Assembly: GCA_938004375.1 (NCBI GenBank)
Contig: CALKWH010000247.1
Coordinates: forward strand, 1 to 46,800
Reading direction: 5' to 3'
Source of the DNA: an uncultured Pseudomonadota bacterium
Lineage (GTDB): Bacteria > Myxococcota_A > Polyangia > HGW-17
Length of the DNA: 46,800 nt
In this document: positions 36,453 through 44,034 of the stretch, in pieces
Position numbering within the stretch: position 1 is the first letter of the stretch
Layout of the letters: every line of letters starts with the position of its first letter
Translations under genes and position numbers: made by a program
Notes under the pieces: model-generated
Database searches by the model: none
Told to the model about the DNA's origin: nothing
The model's input: the letters and a program-made list of their open reading frames with translations, nothing else

Positions 36453-36481
36453 AAAGTAAGCCGCCCACCCCCCGCTGTCAA
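36453..36481 (-). promoter_or_regulatory. promoter of the FGGY kinase-histidine kinase operon
   Basis: Minus strand TTGACA (36481-36476, perfect -35) and TACTTT (36458-36453, three of six) with 17 bases between. It lies in the 92-base gap between priA and the FGGY gene and ends about 55 bases before the TTG start. Confidence 0.6.
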
Positions 36482-36490
36482 CGCGAATCC

Positions 36491-38884
36491 TCAGAGCATG
36501 TTCTGGGGATCCACGTCCGGGCGCACGGTGACGCCGGCGGGGGCCTCGATCGAATCGGCCAGGGTCAGGAGCGCATGCAGCGCCCGGCGGTCGGCTCCCT
36601 TGAGCAGGAGCTGGTACCGGAAGACGTTGCGGAGGCGCGTGATCGGCGCGGGCGCGGGACCCAGGACCTCCACGCCGCCGGACGAGGCCCGCAGGCGCGC
36701 GGCCAGGTCGGTCGCGTGCGCCGCCAGGGCCGCCTCGTCCCCCGACGACAGCCGGACGAGGGCGAGGTGCCCGAAGGGCGGGTACCCCAGCTCCTTGCGG
36801 ATCAGGGCCTCGCGGCGCGCGAAACCCGCCGGATCCTGGGCGGCGGCGTGAAAGACGGCGTGATGATCCGGGCGACGGGTCTGGATCAACACGCGCCCCC
36901 GGACGTCTCCCCGGCCAGCCCGACCGGCCACCTGCACGAGCAACTGGAACGTCCGCTCCGCGGCCCGGAAGTCCTGAAAGAACAGCCCGTGGTCGGCGTC
37001 GAGGACCCCCACGAGGGTGACGCCCGGGAAGTCGTGCCCCTTGACGACCATCTGGGTGCCCACGAGGATGTCGAGCTCGCCCGCGCGCATGCGGTCGAGG
37101 AGGCGGACCAGGCCCGAGAAGCGGGTGGAGTCCCGGTCCAGGCGGGCGACACGGGCGGACGGGAAGCGCTCCTGCAGCGCGGCGGTCACCTGCTCGACGC
37201 CCTCGCGCTCCAGGACGTGGGCGCCGCCGCACGCGCAGGTGGCCGGCTGGGGGCGCCGGTGCCCGCAGTAGTGGCAGACCAGGCTGTGCTGGGCGCGGTG
37301 CCAGGTGAGCGCGACGGCGCAGTTCGGACACTTCTCGACCTCCCCGCAGGACGCGCACTGCAGGCGGCCGGAGAAGCCGCGGCGGTTCAGGAACAGGATG
37401 CTCTGCCCCCCCGCGGCCAGGGTCTCCCCGAGGGCCTCTGCCAGCGGCGCGGTGATCAGGTCCCGGGCGTCGTACACGCGCTGGTCCACGAGCGTGACCG
37501 CCGGCATGGGGCGCGCCACGGGGCGGTGGGTGAGCCGGAAGTGGCCCCAGCGCCCGCTCTCGGCGAGCCGACGGGCCTCCAGCGAGGGGGTGGCGCTGCC
37601 CAGCACGATCGGGCAGCCCTCCTCCCTGGCCCGCACGAGGGCGAAGTCCCGCGCGTTGTAAAGGAACCCCTCCTCCTGCTTGAAGCTCGCGTCGTGCTCC
37701 TCGTCCACGACGATGAGGCCCACGTCTCGCACCGGGGCGAACACCGCCGAGCGCGCGCCCAGCGCGATCTTCCGGGTCCCGGCCGCCAGCGCGTGCCAGT
37801 GACGGGCCCGCACGGCGGCGGGCTGCGCGGAGTGCAGCACGGCCACCTGCCCGGGGAAGCGCGCCTCGAACCGGGCGGCCAACTGGGGCGTGAGGGCGAT
37901 CTCGGGGACCAGGATCACCGCGCCCTTTCCCACGGTCAGGACGCCGCGCAGCACCTGCAGGTACACCTCGGTCTTGCCAGAGCCGGTCACGCCCTCGAGC
38001 AGGAAGGGGTGGAACCCACCCGCCCCGGCCGCTTCGATGCGGGCCACGGCCGCCCGCTGCTCGTCGGTCAGGGCCGGCGCCGGATCATCCCCGGCCCCGG
38101 GGTCCACCCCGGAGAGCGCGGCGAAGGGATCGGACGGCCCCGCCGCGCCGGCGATCTTCTCCACCGTGATCAACCCCTCCCGGCGCAGCTCCGTCAGGTG
38201 GGCCCGGGCGCCCGGACGCTCACGCAGCACGTCGGCCACGGGCACCGGCAGCGTCGCCTCGGCCAGCTGGCAGTACAACTGGAAGCGCACCGGCCGCCGT
38301 CGCAGCCGCTCGAGCGCCTCCCCCGCCAACGCCGTCACCGCCGTCACCGCGGGGATCGCGCCGAGGCGCCGGGCGCGCTCCTCCTCCTCGGGCACCAGCC
38401 AGCCGGCCGCGCAGGCCTTCTGGATCCAGGCCTCGCCCTTGCCGGCGCGGGCGAAGGTCTTGCGGTCGTACAGGTTCCCGGGCCGGATGTGGGCCAGGGG
38501 TCCGGTCCACGGGTCGACCCAACCGGTGTAGTCGTTCTTCGGCGGTAGGACCGCGCGTAGGCGGCGGCGCGGCCCCAGTTCGTCCAGGGGGGGGTGCGCG
38601 GACCGCAGGACCTCTCCGATCGGGTGATGGTAGTAGCCGGCGGCCCAGATCAGCGCGCGCAGCACCGGCGGGGTGAACACCGGCCTCGGGTCCACGACCC
38701 CCAAAAGCGGCGAGGTGGTCCCGTCCCAGGTGGGCCGCCCCGGCAGCACGACCCCGATCAGGCGTCGCCCGCCGAAGCGCACGAACACGCGGGTACCCGG
38801 TGTGGGCGGCTCGCCGTCGCAGTGGTAGGTGAAGGCCTGGGGCAGCGGGACGGGGACGGCCACGGAGACGAGGCGGCGCGTCAT
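36491..38884 (-). CDS. priA: primosomal protein N' (replication restart helicase PriA)
   Basis: 3'-to-5' DNA helicase of 797 residues that reloads the replisome at stalled forks. Domains: N-terminal 3'-binding domain (about 1-100, RLVSVAVPVPLPQAFTYH), winged helix, DEAD-like ATPase with Walker A GVTGSGKTEVY, LVPEIALTPQL, DEEHDASFKQEEGFLYNARD and GSATPSLE, then the zinc region and C-terminal helicase lobe (DILVGTQMVVKGHDFPGVTLVGVLDAD, QVAGRAGRGDVRG). The zinc cysteines are CASC, CPNC and CHYC, but the fourth pair reads CAC (CxC), one residue shorter than the usual CxxC. ATG 38884 overlaps the galU stop by four bases (ATGA). Confidence 0.96.
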   Translation of the reverse strand: MTRRLVSVAVPVPLPQAFTYHCDGEPPTPGTRVFVRFGGRRLIGVVLPGRPTWDGTTSPLLGVVDPRPVFTPPVLRALIWAAGYYHHPIGEVLRSAHPPLDELGPRRRLRAVLPPKNDYTGWVDPWTGPLAHIRPGNLYDRKTFARAGKGEAWIQKACAAGWLVPEEEERARRLGAIPAVTAVTALAGEALERLRRRPVRFQLYCQLAEATLPVPVADVLRERPGARAHLTELRREGLITVEKIAGAAGPSDPFAALSGVDPGAGDDPAPALTDEQRAAVARIEAAGAGGFHPFLLEGVTGSGKTEVYLQVLRGVLTVGKGAVILVPEIALTPQLAARFEARFPGQVAVLHSAQPAAVRARHWHALAAGTRKIALGARSAVFAPVRDVGLIVVDEEHDASFKQEEGFLYNARDFALVRAREEGCPIVLGSATPSLEARRLAESGRWGHFRLTHRPVARPMPAVTLVDQRVYDARDLITAPLAEALGETLAAGGQSILFLNRRGFSGRLQCASCGEVEKCPNCAVALTWHRAQHSLVCHYCGHRRPQPATCACGGAHVLEREGVEQVTAALQERFPSARVARLDRDSTRFSGLVRLLDRMRAGELDILVGTQMVVKGHDFPGVTLVGVLDADHGLFFQDFRAAERTFQLLVQVAGRAGRGDVRGRVLIQTRRPDHHAVFHAAAQDPAGFARREALIRKELGYPPFGHLALVRLSSGDEAALAAHATDLAARLRASSGGVEVLGPAPAPITRLRNVFRYQLLLKGADRRALHALLTLADSIEAPAGVTVRPDVDPQNML

Positions 38885-39774
38885 GGACCTTCGGGATCCT
38901 CCAGCCAGCCGGGCAGGGCGGCCCGCAGCTTGGCGGCCAGCTCGGGGTGCTTCATCGCGTAGTGGAGGTTGGCCTGCAGGTAGCCGAACACGTCCCCGGT
39001 GTCGTGGCGCCGCCCCTCGAACAGGCAGCCCAGCAGGGTCTGACCCCCGCGGATCAGTTCGGCCAGGGCGTCGGTGAGCTGGAGCTCGCCGCCGGCGCCC
39101 CGCGGGATGCGCTCGAGGTGCCAGAAAGTGTCCGGGTGCAGGACGTAGCGGCCGATGACCGCGAAGCGCGAGGGGGCGTCCGCGGCCCGGGGCTTCTCGA
39201 CGATGCCGGTGATCTCCATCACGCGGTCGTCGAGCAGGCGCCCGGCCACGATGCCGTACTTCGACACGTCCGCCTCGGGGACCTCCATCAGGGCCAGCAC
39301 GCCGTGGGGCCGGCGGGCCTCGTACACGTCGAGCAACTGGCGCAGGGCCGGACGCCGCGCGTCGATGAGATCGTCGGGCAACAGGACGGCGAACGGCGCC
39401 TCCCCCACGACCTTGCGCGCCATGAGGACCGCGTGCCCCAGGCCCAGCGGGCGCTCCTGGCGCACCGCGACGTATTCGGCCATGGAAGTGGGCGCGGTCA
39501 CCTTCTCGAGGAGGTCGAGCTTCCGGCGGCCGGAGAGCAGGGCCTCGAGGTCGGGCGCGGAGTCGAAGTGGTCGATGATGGCCTCCTTGCCCTTGGCGGT
39601 GATGAACACGATGCGCCGGATCCCCGAGGCGACGATCTCTTCGACCAGGTACTGGATCGCGGGGGTGTCCACGATGGGCAGGAGTTCCTTGGGGATGGCC
39701 TTGGTGGCCGGGAGCAGGCGGCTCCCGATCCCGGCGGCCGGAATGACGGCGGTGAAGGAGGTGATGTCGGACAT
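38881..39774 (-). CDS. galU: UTP-glucose-1-phosphate uridylyltransferase
   Basis: Makes UDP-glucose from UTP and glucose 1-phosphate. 297 residues. Signature PAAGIGSRLLPATKAIPKELLPIVDTPAIQYLVEE at the N-terminus, then VFITAKGKEAIIDHF, PLGLGHAVLMARKVVGEAPFAVLLPDD, EVPEADVSKYGIV and GAGGELQLTDALAELI, with CLFEGRRHDTGDVFGYLQANL near the end. ATG 39774 is chosen from the conserved start; only a weak Shine-Dalgarno is seen. The promoter should lie in the 167-base gap shared with moxR. It supplies UDP-glucose to envelope sugar pathways such as the epimerase at 529. Confidence 0.94.
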   Translation of the reverse strand: MSDITSFTAVIPAAGIGSRLLPATKAIPKELLPIVDTPAIQYLVEEIVASGIRRIVFITAKGKEAIIDHFDSAPDLEALLSGRRKLDLLEKVTAPTSMAEYVAVRQERPLGLGHAVLMARKVVGEAPFAVLLPDDLIDARRPALRQLLDVYEARRPHGVLALMEVPEADVSKYGIVAGRLLDDRVMEITGIVEKPRAADAPSRFAVIGRYVLHPDTFWHLERIPRGAGGELQLTDALAELIRGGQTLLGCLFEGRRHDTGDVFGYLQANLHYAMKHPELAAKLRAALPGWLEDPEGP

Positions 39775-39941
39775 GCCCCGGCCATACCGCAATTGCCTTT
39801 GGCCTGCAAGCAAAACCTGCGACGGTCAGGGCGGGCGGCGCCACGGCACCACTGCACTTTCGGCTCGCCAAACCTGTCGTTTTCCACTATCAATGGAAAG
39901 CTCCGGGTGGGCGGTTCGGTGGTTGAAGGATAGCATATATC

Positions 39942-40880
39942 ATGGTTTTAAATCTTATTGACATACAAACGCAGTTCACCCGGCTCCAGCACGAGATGAA
40001 AAAGTACTACTTCGGGCCGGAGTCCATCGTGCAGGAGCTCTGCATCACCCTGCTGGCCCGCGGGCACATCCTGCTCGAGGGCGTGCCAGGCGTGGCCAAG
40101 ACGACGCTGGCCCGCTACTTCGCCGCGCTCCTGGGCCTGTCGGCCAAGCGCATCCAGTTCACCCCGGACCTTCTTCCCTCGGACATCACCGGCATGCGGA
40201 TCCCGGGCCCGGACTTCCAGTCCCAGAAGTTCCTCCCGGGGCCGCTGTTCACGCAGGTCCTGCTCGCCGACGAGATCAACCGCGCCCCGGCCAAGACCCA
40301 GGCCGCCCTCCTCGAGGCCCTCGAGGAGAACCGGGTCACCGTGGACGGCACCACCTACGCCCTGTACGAGCCGTTCTTCGTCATGGCCACCCAGAACCCG
40401 CAGGAGAGCGCAGGCACCTTCCTGCTGCCCGAGGCCGCCATCGACCGCTTCCTGATCCGCATCCGGCTGTCCTATCCCGAGCGCGAGCAGGAGCTGGCGA
40501 TGATGCAGGCCCACCACGTGAACCCGGCGTTGCCCGGACCCCTGTTCTCGGGGCCGCAGCTGGTCGAGGCCCAGGCCCTCGTCGAGCGCGTGCAGATCGC
40601 CGAGCCCCTGATGCGCTACGCCCTGTCCCTCGTGCGGGCCACCCGGCGTCACCCGCAACTGGAGCTGGGCGCGTCCCCCCGCGCCGGGCTGGCGCTGTTG
40701 CGCGCGGCCAAGGCCCGGGCCGCGCTCTCGGGCCGCGACTTCGCCACCCCCGAGGACGTGCGCGCCCTGGCCATCCCCGTGCTGGGTCACCGCCTGCGGC
40801 TCTCCTACGAGGCCGAAAACCGCTCGGCCACCCCCGAGGGTATCGTGCAGCGTCTCGTTCAGGATCTCGACCTGATATGA
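39942..40880 (+). CDS. MoxR family AAA+ ATPase
   Basis: Cytoplasmic AAA+ protein of 312 residues, a chaperone-like ATPase that works with the DUF58 partner encoded directly after. Walker A GVPGVAKT (47-54), Walker B VLLADEINRAPAKTQAALLEALEENRVTV (about 106-134), sensor ATQNPQESAGTFLLPEAAIDRF with sensor-1 Asn, and a C-terminal lid (GASPRAGLALLRAAKARAALSGRDFATPEDV). ATG 39942 is preceded by GAAGGA at 12 bases, a long spacing. The first 20 codons are AT-richer than the rest. Overlaps the DUF58 gene by four bases (ATGA). Confidence 0.93.
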   Translation: MVLNLIDIQTQFTRLQHEMKKYYFGPESIVQELCITLLARGHILLEGVPGVAKTTLARYFAALLGLSAKRIQFTPDLLPSDITGMRIPGPDFQSQKFLPGPLFTQVLLADEINRAPAKTQAALLEALEENRVTVDGTTYALYEPFFVMATQNPQESAGTFLLPEAAIDRFLIRIRLSYPEREQELAMMQAHHVNPALPGPLFSGPQLVEAQALVERVQIAEPLMRYALSLVRATRRHPQLELGASPRAGLALLRAAKARAALSGRDFATPEDVRALAIPVLGHRLRLSYEAENRSATPEGIVQRLVQDLDLI

Positions 40881-42487
40881 ACCCTTTCTCCGATCCCCTG
40901 TCCGGCGCGGGGACGGAGCAGGCCCCGGCGCCCCGACGGCCGGTCCCCGCCGACACGCGGGCCCCCAGCCTCACCCTGCTCACCCTCGGCGGGCTCGTCT
41001 TCCTGGCCGCCGGCGCGGTGACCCTGCGCGCCGACCTGCTGCTGCCGGGCCTGGTGCCCTTCGCCTGGGCGGGCTGGATCCGGCTGCGCGAGCGGGTGCT
41101 CTTCTCCTCCCTCCACGAGGATCCCCTCCGCGGCAGCGCCCTGCCCCCCACCGACGAGCTCGTGGTCGGCCGGCCGTTCACCATCCGCTGCCGCCTCCGC
41201 CACCACCTGCCCATCCCCCTCGGGAGCGTCAGCCTGGAGACCCGCTGCTGCCCCGGGTTGTCCTCGGCCGGCCACTTCCGCTTCGACGTGCCGGAGGCCT
41301 GCGAGCTCCCCTTCGAGGTGGAGCTCATCCCCCTGCGTCCGGGCCCGGTGTGGTTCTACGGCTTCTCGATCGTGATCCGCGCCCCGCTGGGGGCGGACCC
41401 GCGGGAGTACGTCCTGAGCCTGCCCATGCGGCTGCACGTGCAGCCGGCGGCGACCGCTTTCCTGCGACGGCACCCGCAGGCCGAGCAGTCCCGACCGGAC
41501 CGCCGGCCCGTCCCCGGACAGGACGGCGAGTTCGCCGAGCTCCGTCCCTTCGCGCCGGGGGACCCACCCCGGGCCATCGTCCCGTCGGCCTCCCTGCGCC
41601 AGCAGAAGTACGTCATCCAGATGTCCATCCCCGTGGTGGTGGGCCGGTGGTCGGTGCAGGTGGACCTGAGCCCGGCGTCCTTCTCGGGCGTCCCCGGGTA
41701 CAGTTGCTTCGACCACGTCGCCGCCGGCCTCCCGCTTTTGTTTCACTCCCTGCAGCAGGCGCAGGCCCCCGCGGGGCTGTCCGGCTTCGCCGAGCACCTC
41801 ACCTGGCACTCGCGGCGCCCGCGCCTCCGCGATGGCCTGCAGGATCTGGCCGACTTCCGCTACCGGCAGAGCGCCTCGGCGCGGCTGCCCTGGGAGGACC
41901 GCTGGGAGCGCTTCCGGGCCTGGCTGCTGTGGGTGTTCGGCGCCGCCGTCCCCGAGCTGCTGCCGCCGGAGCCGGCCGACCGCTGTGAGCAAATCGGCCG
42001 GATCCTGGCCCGCCTGCCGAAGATCCAGGGGTCCGCCCCCCTCGAGCTTTCGACCTCGGACCCGGAGCTCGCCCTGGAGCAGGCCTGCGCCTGGGTGGGC
42101 CTGGAGATGCCCGCCCGCGCGCCCCGCGAGAACGGGCTCCTGCACATGCTCGAGGCGCTGCGTCGCGCCCCCGCCCCCCACGTGATCGTGTTCTCGCCGT
42201 TCGACCCGCTCCCGGACGCCGACGCCCTCGAGCTCCAACTGGGGCACCTCTCGCGGCGGGGCGTCACCACCCATTGGATGCTCCTCGACGAGAGCCAGCT
42301 CACCTTGCGCCCCCACGGGCCCGACCTGCTCGACCTGGAGTGGCGGATCCGCCTGGGCCCCGTCCTCGACGCCCTGCGCGCCCACGGGGTCGTGCACTAC
42401 TACCACCCGCTGACGCTGGCCGCCGAGCTGCCACGCATGCTGCGGGCGGCCCCGATCGGCCAGCGGCGCGCCCGCCGCCGCCGCTGA
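40877..42487 (+). CDS. DUF58 domain-containing membrane protein
   Basis: 536 residues. Two adjacent hydrophobic segments (about 30-65, TLLTLGGLVFLAAGAVTLRADLLLPGLVPFAWAGW) anchor the N-terminal region, which holds a beta-sandwich (VGRPFTIRCRLRHHLPIPLGSVSLETR). The DUF58 core follows near 215-250: GQDGEFAELRPFAPGDPPRAIVPSASLRQQKYVIQ, matching the G-x-x-F-x-x-L-R-x-Y-x-x-GD pattern, though the usual WK is PS here. The second half is longer than in most DUF58 proteins and is probably a VWA-like fold (APHVIVFSPFDPLPDADALELQLGHL). MoxR-DUF58 pairs assemble or regulate periplasmic complexes in several bacteria. The later genes of the usual cluster (VWA, transglutaminase-like) are absent. Confidence 0.85.
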   Translation: MNPFSDPLSGAGTEQAPAPRRPVPADTRAPSLTLLTLGGLVFLAAGAVTLRADLLLPGLVPFAWAGWIRLRERVLFSSLHEDPLRGSALPPTDELVVGRPFTIRCRLRHHLPIPLGSVSLETRCCPGLSSAGHFRFDVPEACELPFEVELIPLRPGPVWFYGFSIVIRAPLGADPREYVLSLPMRLHVQPAATAFLRRHPQAEQSRPDRRPVPGQDGEFAELRPFAPGDPPRAIVPSASLRQQKYVIQMSIPVVVGRWSVQVDLSPASFSGVPGYSCFDHVAAGLPLLFHSLQQAQAPAGLSGFAEHLTWHSRRPRLRDGLQDLADFRYRQSASARLPWEDRWERFRAWLLWVFGAAVPELLPPEPADRCEQIGRILARLPKIQGSAPLELSTSDPELALEQACAWVGLEMPARAPRENGLLHMLEALRRAPAPHVIVFSPFDPLPDADALELQLGHLSRRGVTTHWMLLDESQLTLRPHGPDLLDLEWRIRLGPVLDALRAHGVVHYYHPLTLAAELPRMLRAAPIGQRRARRRR

Positions 42488-42501
42488 TCGGCCCCCTGCC
42501 G

Positions 42502-42518
42502 GCGCCAGGATCTGGCGC
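42502..42518 (+). terminator. hairpin after the moxR-DUF58 pair
   Basis: GCGCCA (42502-42507) and TGGCGC (42513-42518) with a five-base loop, 14 bases after the DUF58 stop. Only a weak T-containing stretch follows (GGGATTTGCTTTC), so read-through to the next gene is likely. Confidence 0.35.
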
Positions 42519-42551
42519 GGGATTTGCTTTCAGCTGCCGTGAGGTGGACCC

Positions 42552-43535
42552 ATGCTCCAACTGCTCTTCCTGTTCTGGATCGCGACATCGGAGAGTCCCT
42601 CCCCCCCGCCCGCCGACGAACGCGTCGCGCTCGAGATTTCGCCCCGCCCGCTCCCGGCCGGTGTCCGGGTCGGCCTGGCCCCGCGGGCCCTGATTGCATT
42701 CGTGGACGACCGGGTCTCCGATCGCCTCCCGCTGCCGGCGGTCCCGAAGAAGGCCAAGCGCCTCGACGACCACGCCGTGCTGGCGATGGGAGCGCACGGG
42801 CTCTGGATCCTGCGTGTGAACGCCGACGGCCGCTTCGTGGTCGTGCGGAAAATGAAGTTGCCCGATCCCGTCACCGGCTTCGAACTCCTCGACCATCGGG
42901 TGCTGCCCACCGTGCGCGCGAACCAGGCGTACGTCTACCGGTCGGAGCTCGTGCCCCGGCCGGCGGTGCGCGCCCCCGGGGAGTTCGACCACCTGCTGCC
43001 CGGGATCCGCGAGAGGATGAACGACTGGCCCGCGCCGCGCGAGCTGGCCGAACCGGGCTTCCCCGTTCCGGACTTCTATGTCGAGACCAACTTTTTTCAT
43101 ACCCAGGCCACCCAGGTGTATGCCCGGCATGACGGAAACCTGCACGACGAGCTGCACTGGGGACTCGAGATGTCCATCCGCTTCGGCTTTCGTGTCTACG
43201 GGGATCACCTGGCCGGCATGAGCCTGTTCCGGTTGATTGGGTACATGGAACCCCAATTCGACAACCACCAGCCCTACGACGAGCAGGTCTGGTCCATGAT
43301 CAATCCGACGGGGCTTTTTTATCAATACGCGCCCGCGGCGCTCCCGGTGGGCGTGCAGGTGGAGCCGATCCGCGTGCATTATCGAGAGGGCACTCCCGAC
43401 GAGTACGGGGGACGCGTGACGCTGCAGTGGGTCAAGCGGTCCGCCCCGATGCGCCTGGGCCTGGAGATGCGCGCCGATATGACCCGGACCATCGTCCGCG
43501 TTTCGTTCGCGATCGTGTGCGGCTTCAACTACTGA
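42552..43535 (+). CDS. predicted exported protein, unknown
   Basis: 327 residues with no family I recognise. A short hydrophobic N-terminus (MLQLLFLFWIATSES) looks like a signal peptide. The middle is mixed alpha/beta (AVLAMGAHGLWILRVNADGRFVVVRKMKLPDPVTGF). The C-terminal 130 residues are rich in aromatic, alternating strands (FYVETNFFHTQATQVYARHDGN, LHWGLEMSIRFGFRVYG, LGLEMRADMTRTIVRVSFAIVCGFNY) and end in an aromatic residue, as outer-membrane beta-barrels do. ATG 42552 has GAGGTGG nearby. It is in line with moxR-DUF58 and 15 bases before a small lipoprotein gene. Confidence 0.7.
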   Translation: MLQLLFLFWIATSESPSPPPADERVALEISPRPLPAGVRVGLAPRALIAFVDDRVSDRLPLPAVPKKAKRLDDHAVLAMGAHGLWILRVNADGRFVVVRKMKLPDPVTGFELLDHRVLPTVRANQAYVYRSELVPRPAVRAPGEFDHLLPGIRERMNDWPAPRELAEPGFPVPDFYVETNFFHTQATQVYARHDGNLHDELHWGLEMSIRFGFRVYGDHLAGMSLFRLIGYMEPQFDNHQPYDEQVWSMINPTGLFYQYAPAALPVGVQVEPIRVHYREGTPDEYGGRVTLQWVKRSAPMRLGLEMRADMTRTIVRVSFAIVCGFNY

Positions 43536-43550
43536 CTTCCGGAGGACGTC

Positions 43551-44021
43551 ATGTCCGAGCATATTTCGCACAGTGTGAAAAAGATCTGCAGTCTCAGCGT
43601 GGCGGCGATCGTGCTCGCCTCGTGCTCCAGCATCCGTCCCATGCGCCTGAGCGTTCCGATCACCGAACTCAGGCTGGTGGAGAAACTGGCGAGCCGCCAT
43701 CCTCCACTTGATGAAACCCTCACGGCCAAGGGGACACAAGGCCTGCGGGTGGAGTCCGTCACCGGACTGCGGGTGATCCGGAAAAACTGGGAGGCGGTAC
43801 GGGTCCCGGTCCCCTTCACCGTCGAGCGGACGTCGGACACGCTGATGTTGAAGGCGAAAAAATCGGTGACAGAACTGAAACTGGAGGACGTGGACTACCT
43901 CGAGGTCGATGCGAAGGTCAAGGGCCCCTGGCGACCCACCGATTACCTGGCCGTGGTCGCTGTCACCGTCGGCATGGTGATTTGTCTAGCAATGGTCTCT
44001 GCGCTCGAGTCCGACGATTGA
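43551..44021 (+). CDS. predicted small lipoprotein with C-terminal membrane helix
   Basis: 156 residues, unknown. The N-terminal signal is SLSVAAIVLASCSS with lipobox LASC near residue 25; the first 12 residues are charged and longer than usual. The body shows repeated charged strands (LRVESVTGLRVIRKNWEAVRVPVPFTVERTSDTLMLKAKKSVTELKLEDV). A second hydrophobic segment (about 129-150, DYLAVVAVTVGMVICLAMVSAL) precedes a short acidic end. ATG 43551 follows GGAGG. It lies 15 bases after the exported-protein gene, so the two probably work together. Confidence 0.7.
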   Translation: MSEHISHSVKKICSLSVAAIVLASCSSIRPMRLSVPITELRLVEKLASRHPPLDETLTAKGTQGLRVESVTGLRVIRKNWEAVRVPVPFTVERTSDTLMLKAKKSVTELKLEDVDYLEVDAKVKGPWRPTDYLAVVAVTVGMVICLAMVSALESDD

Positions 44022-44034
44022 CCTTCCGGCGCGG

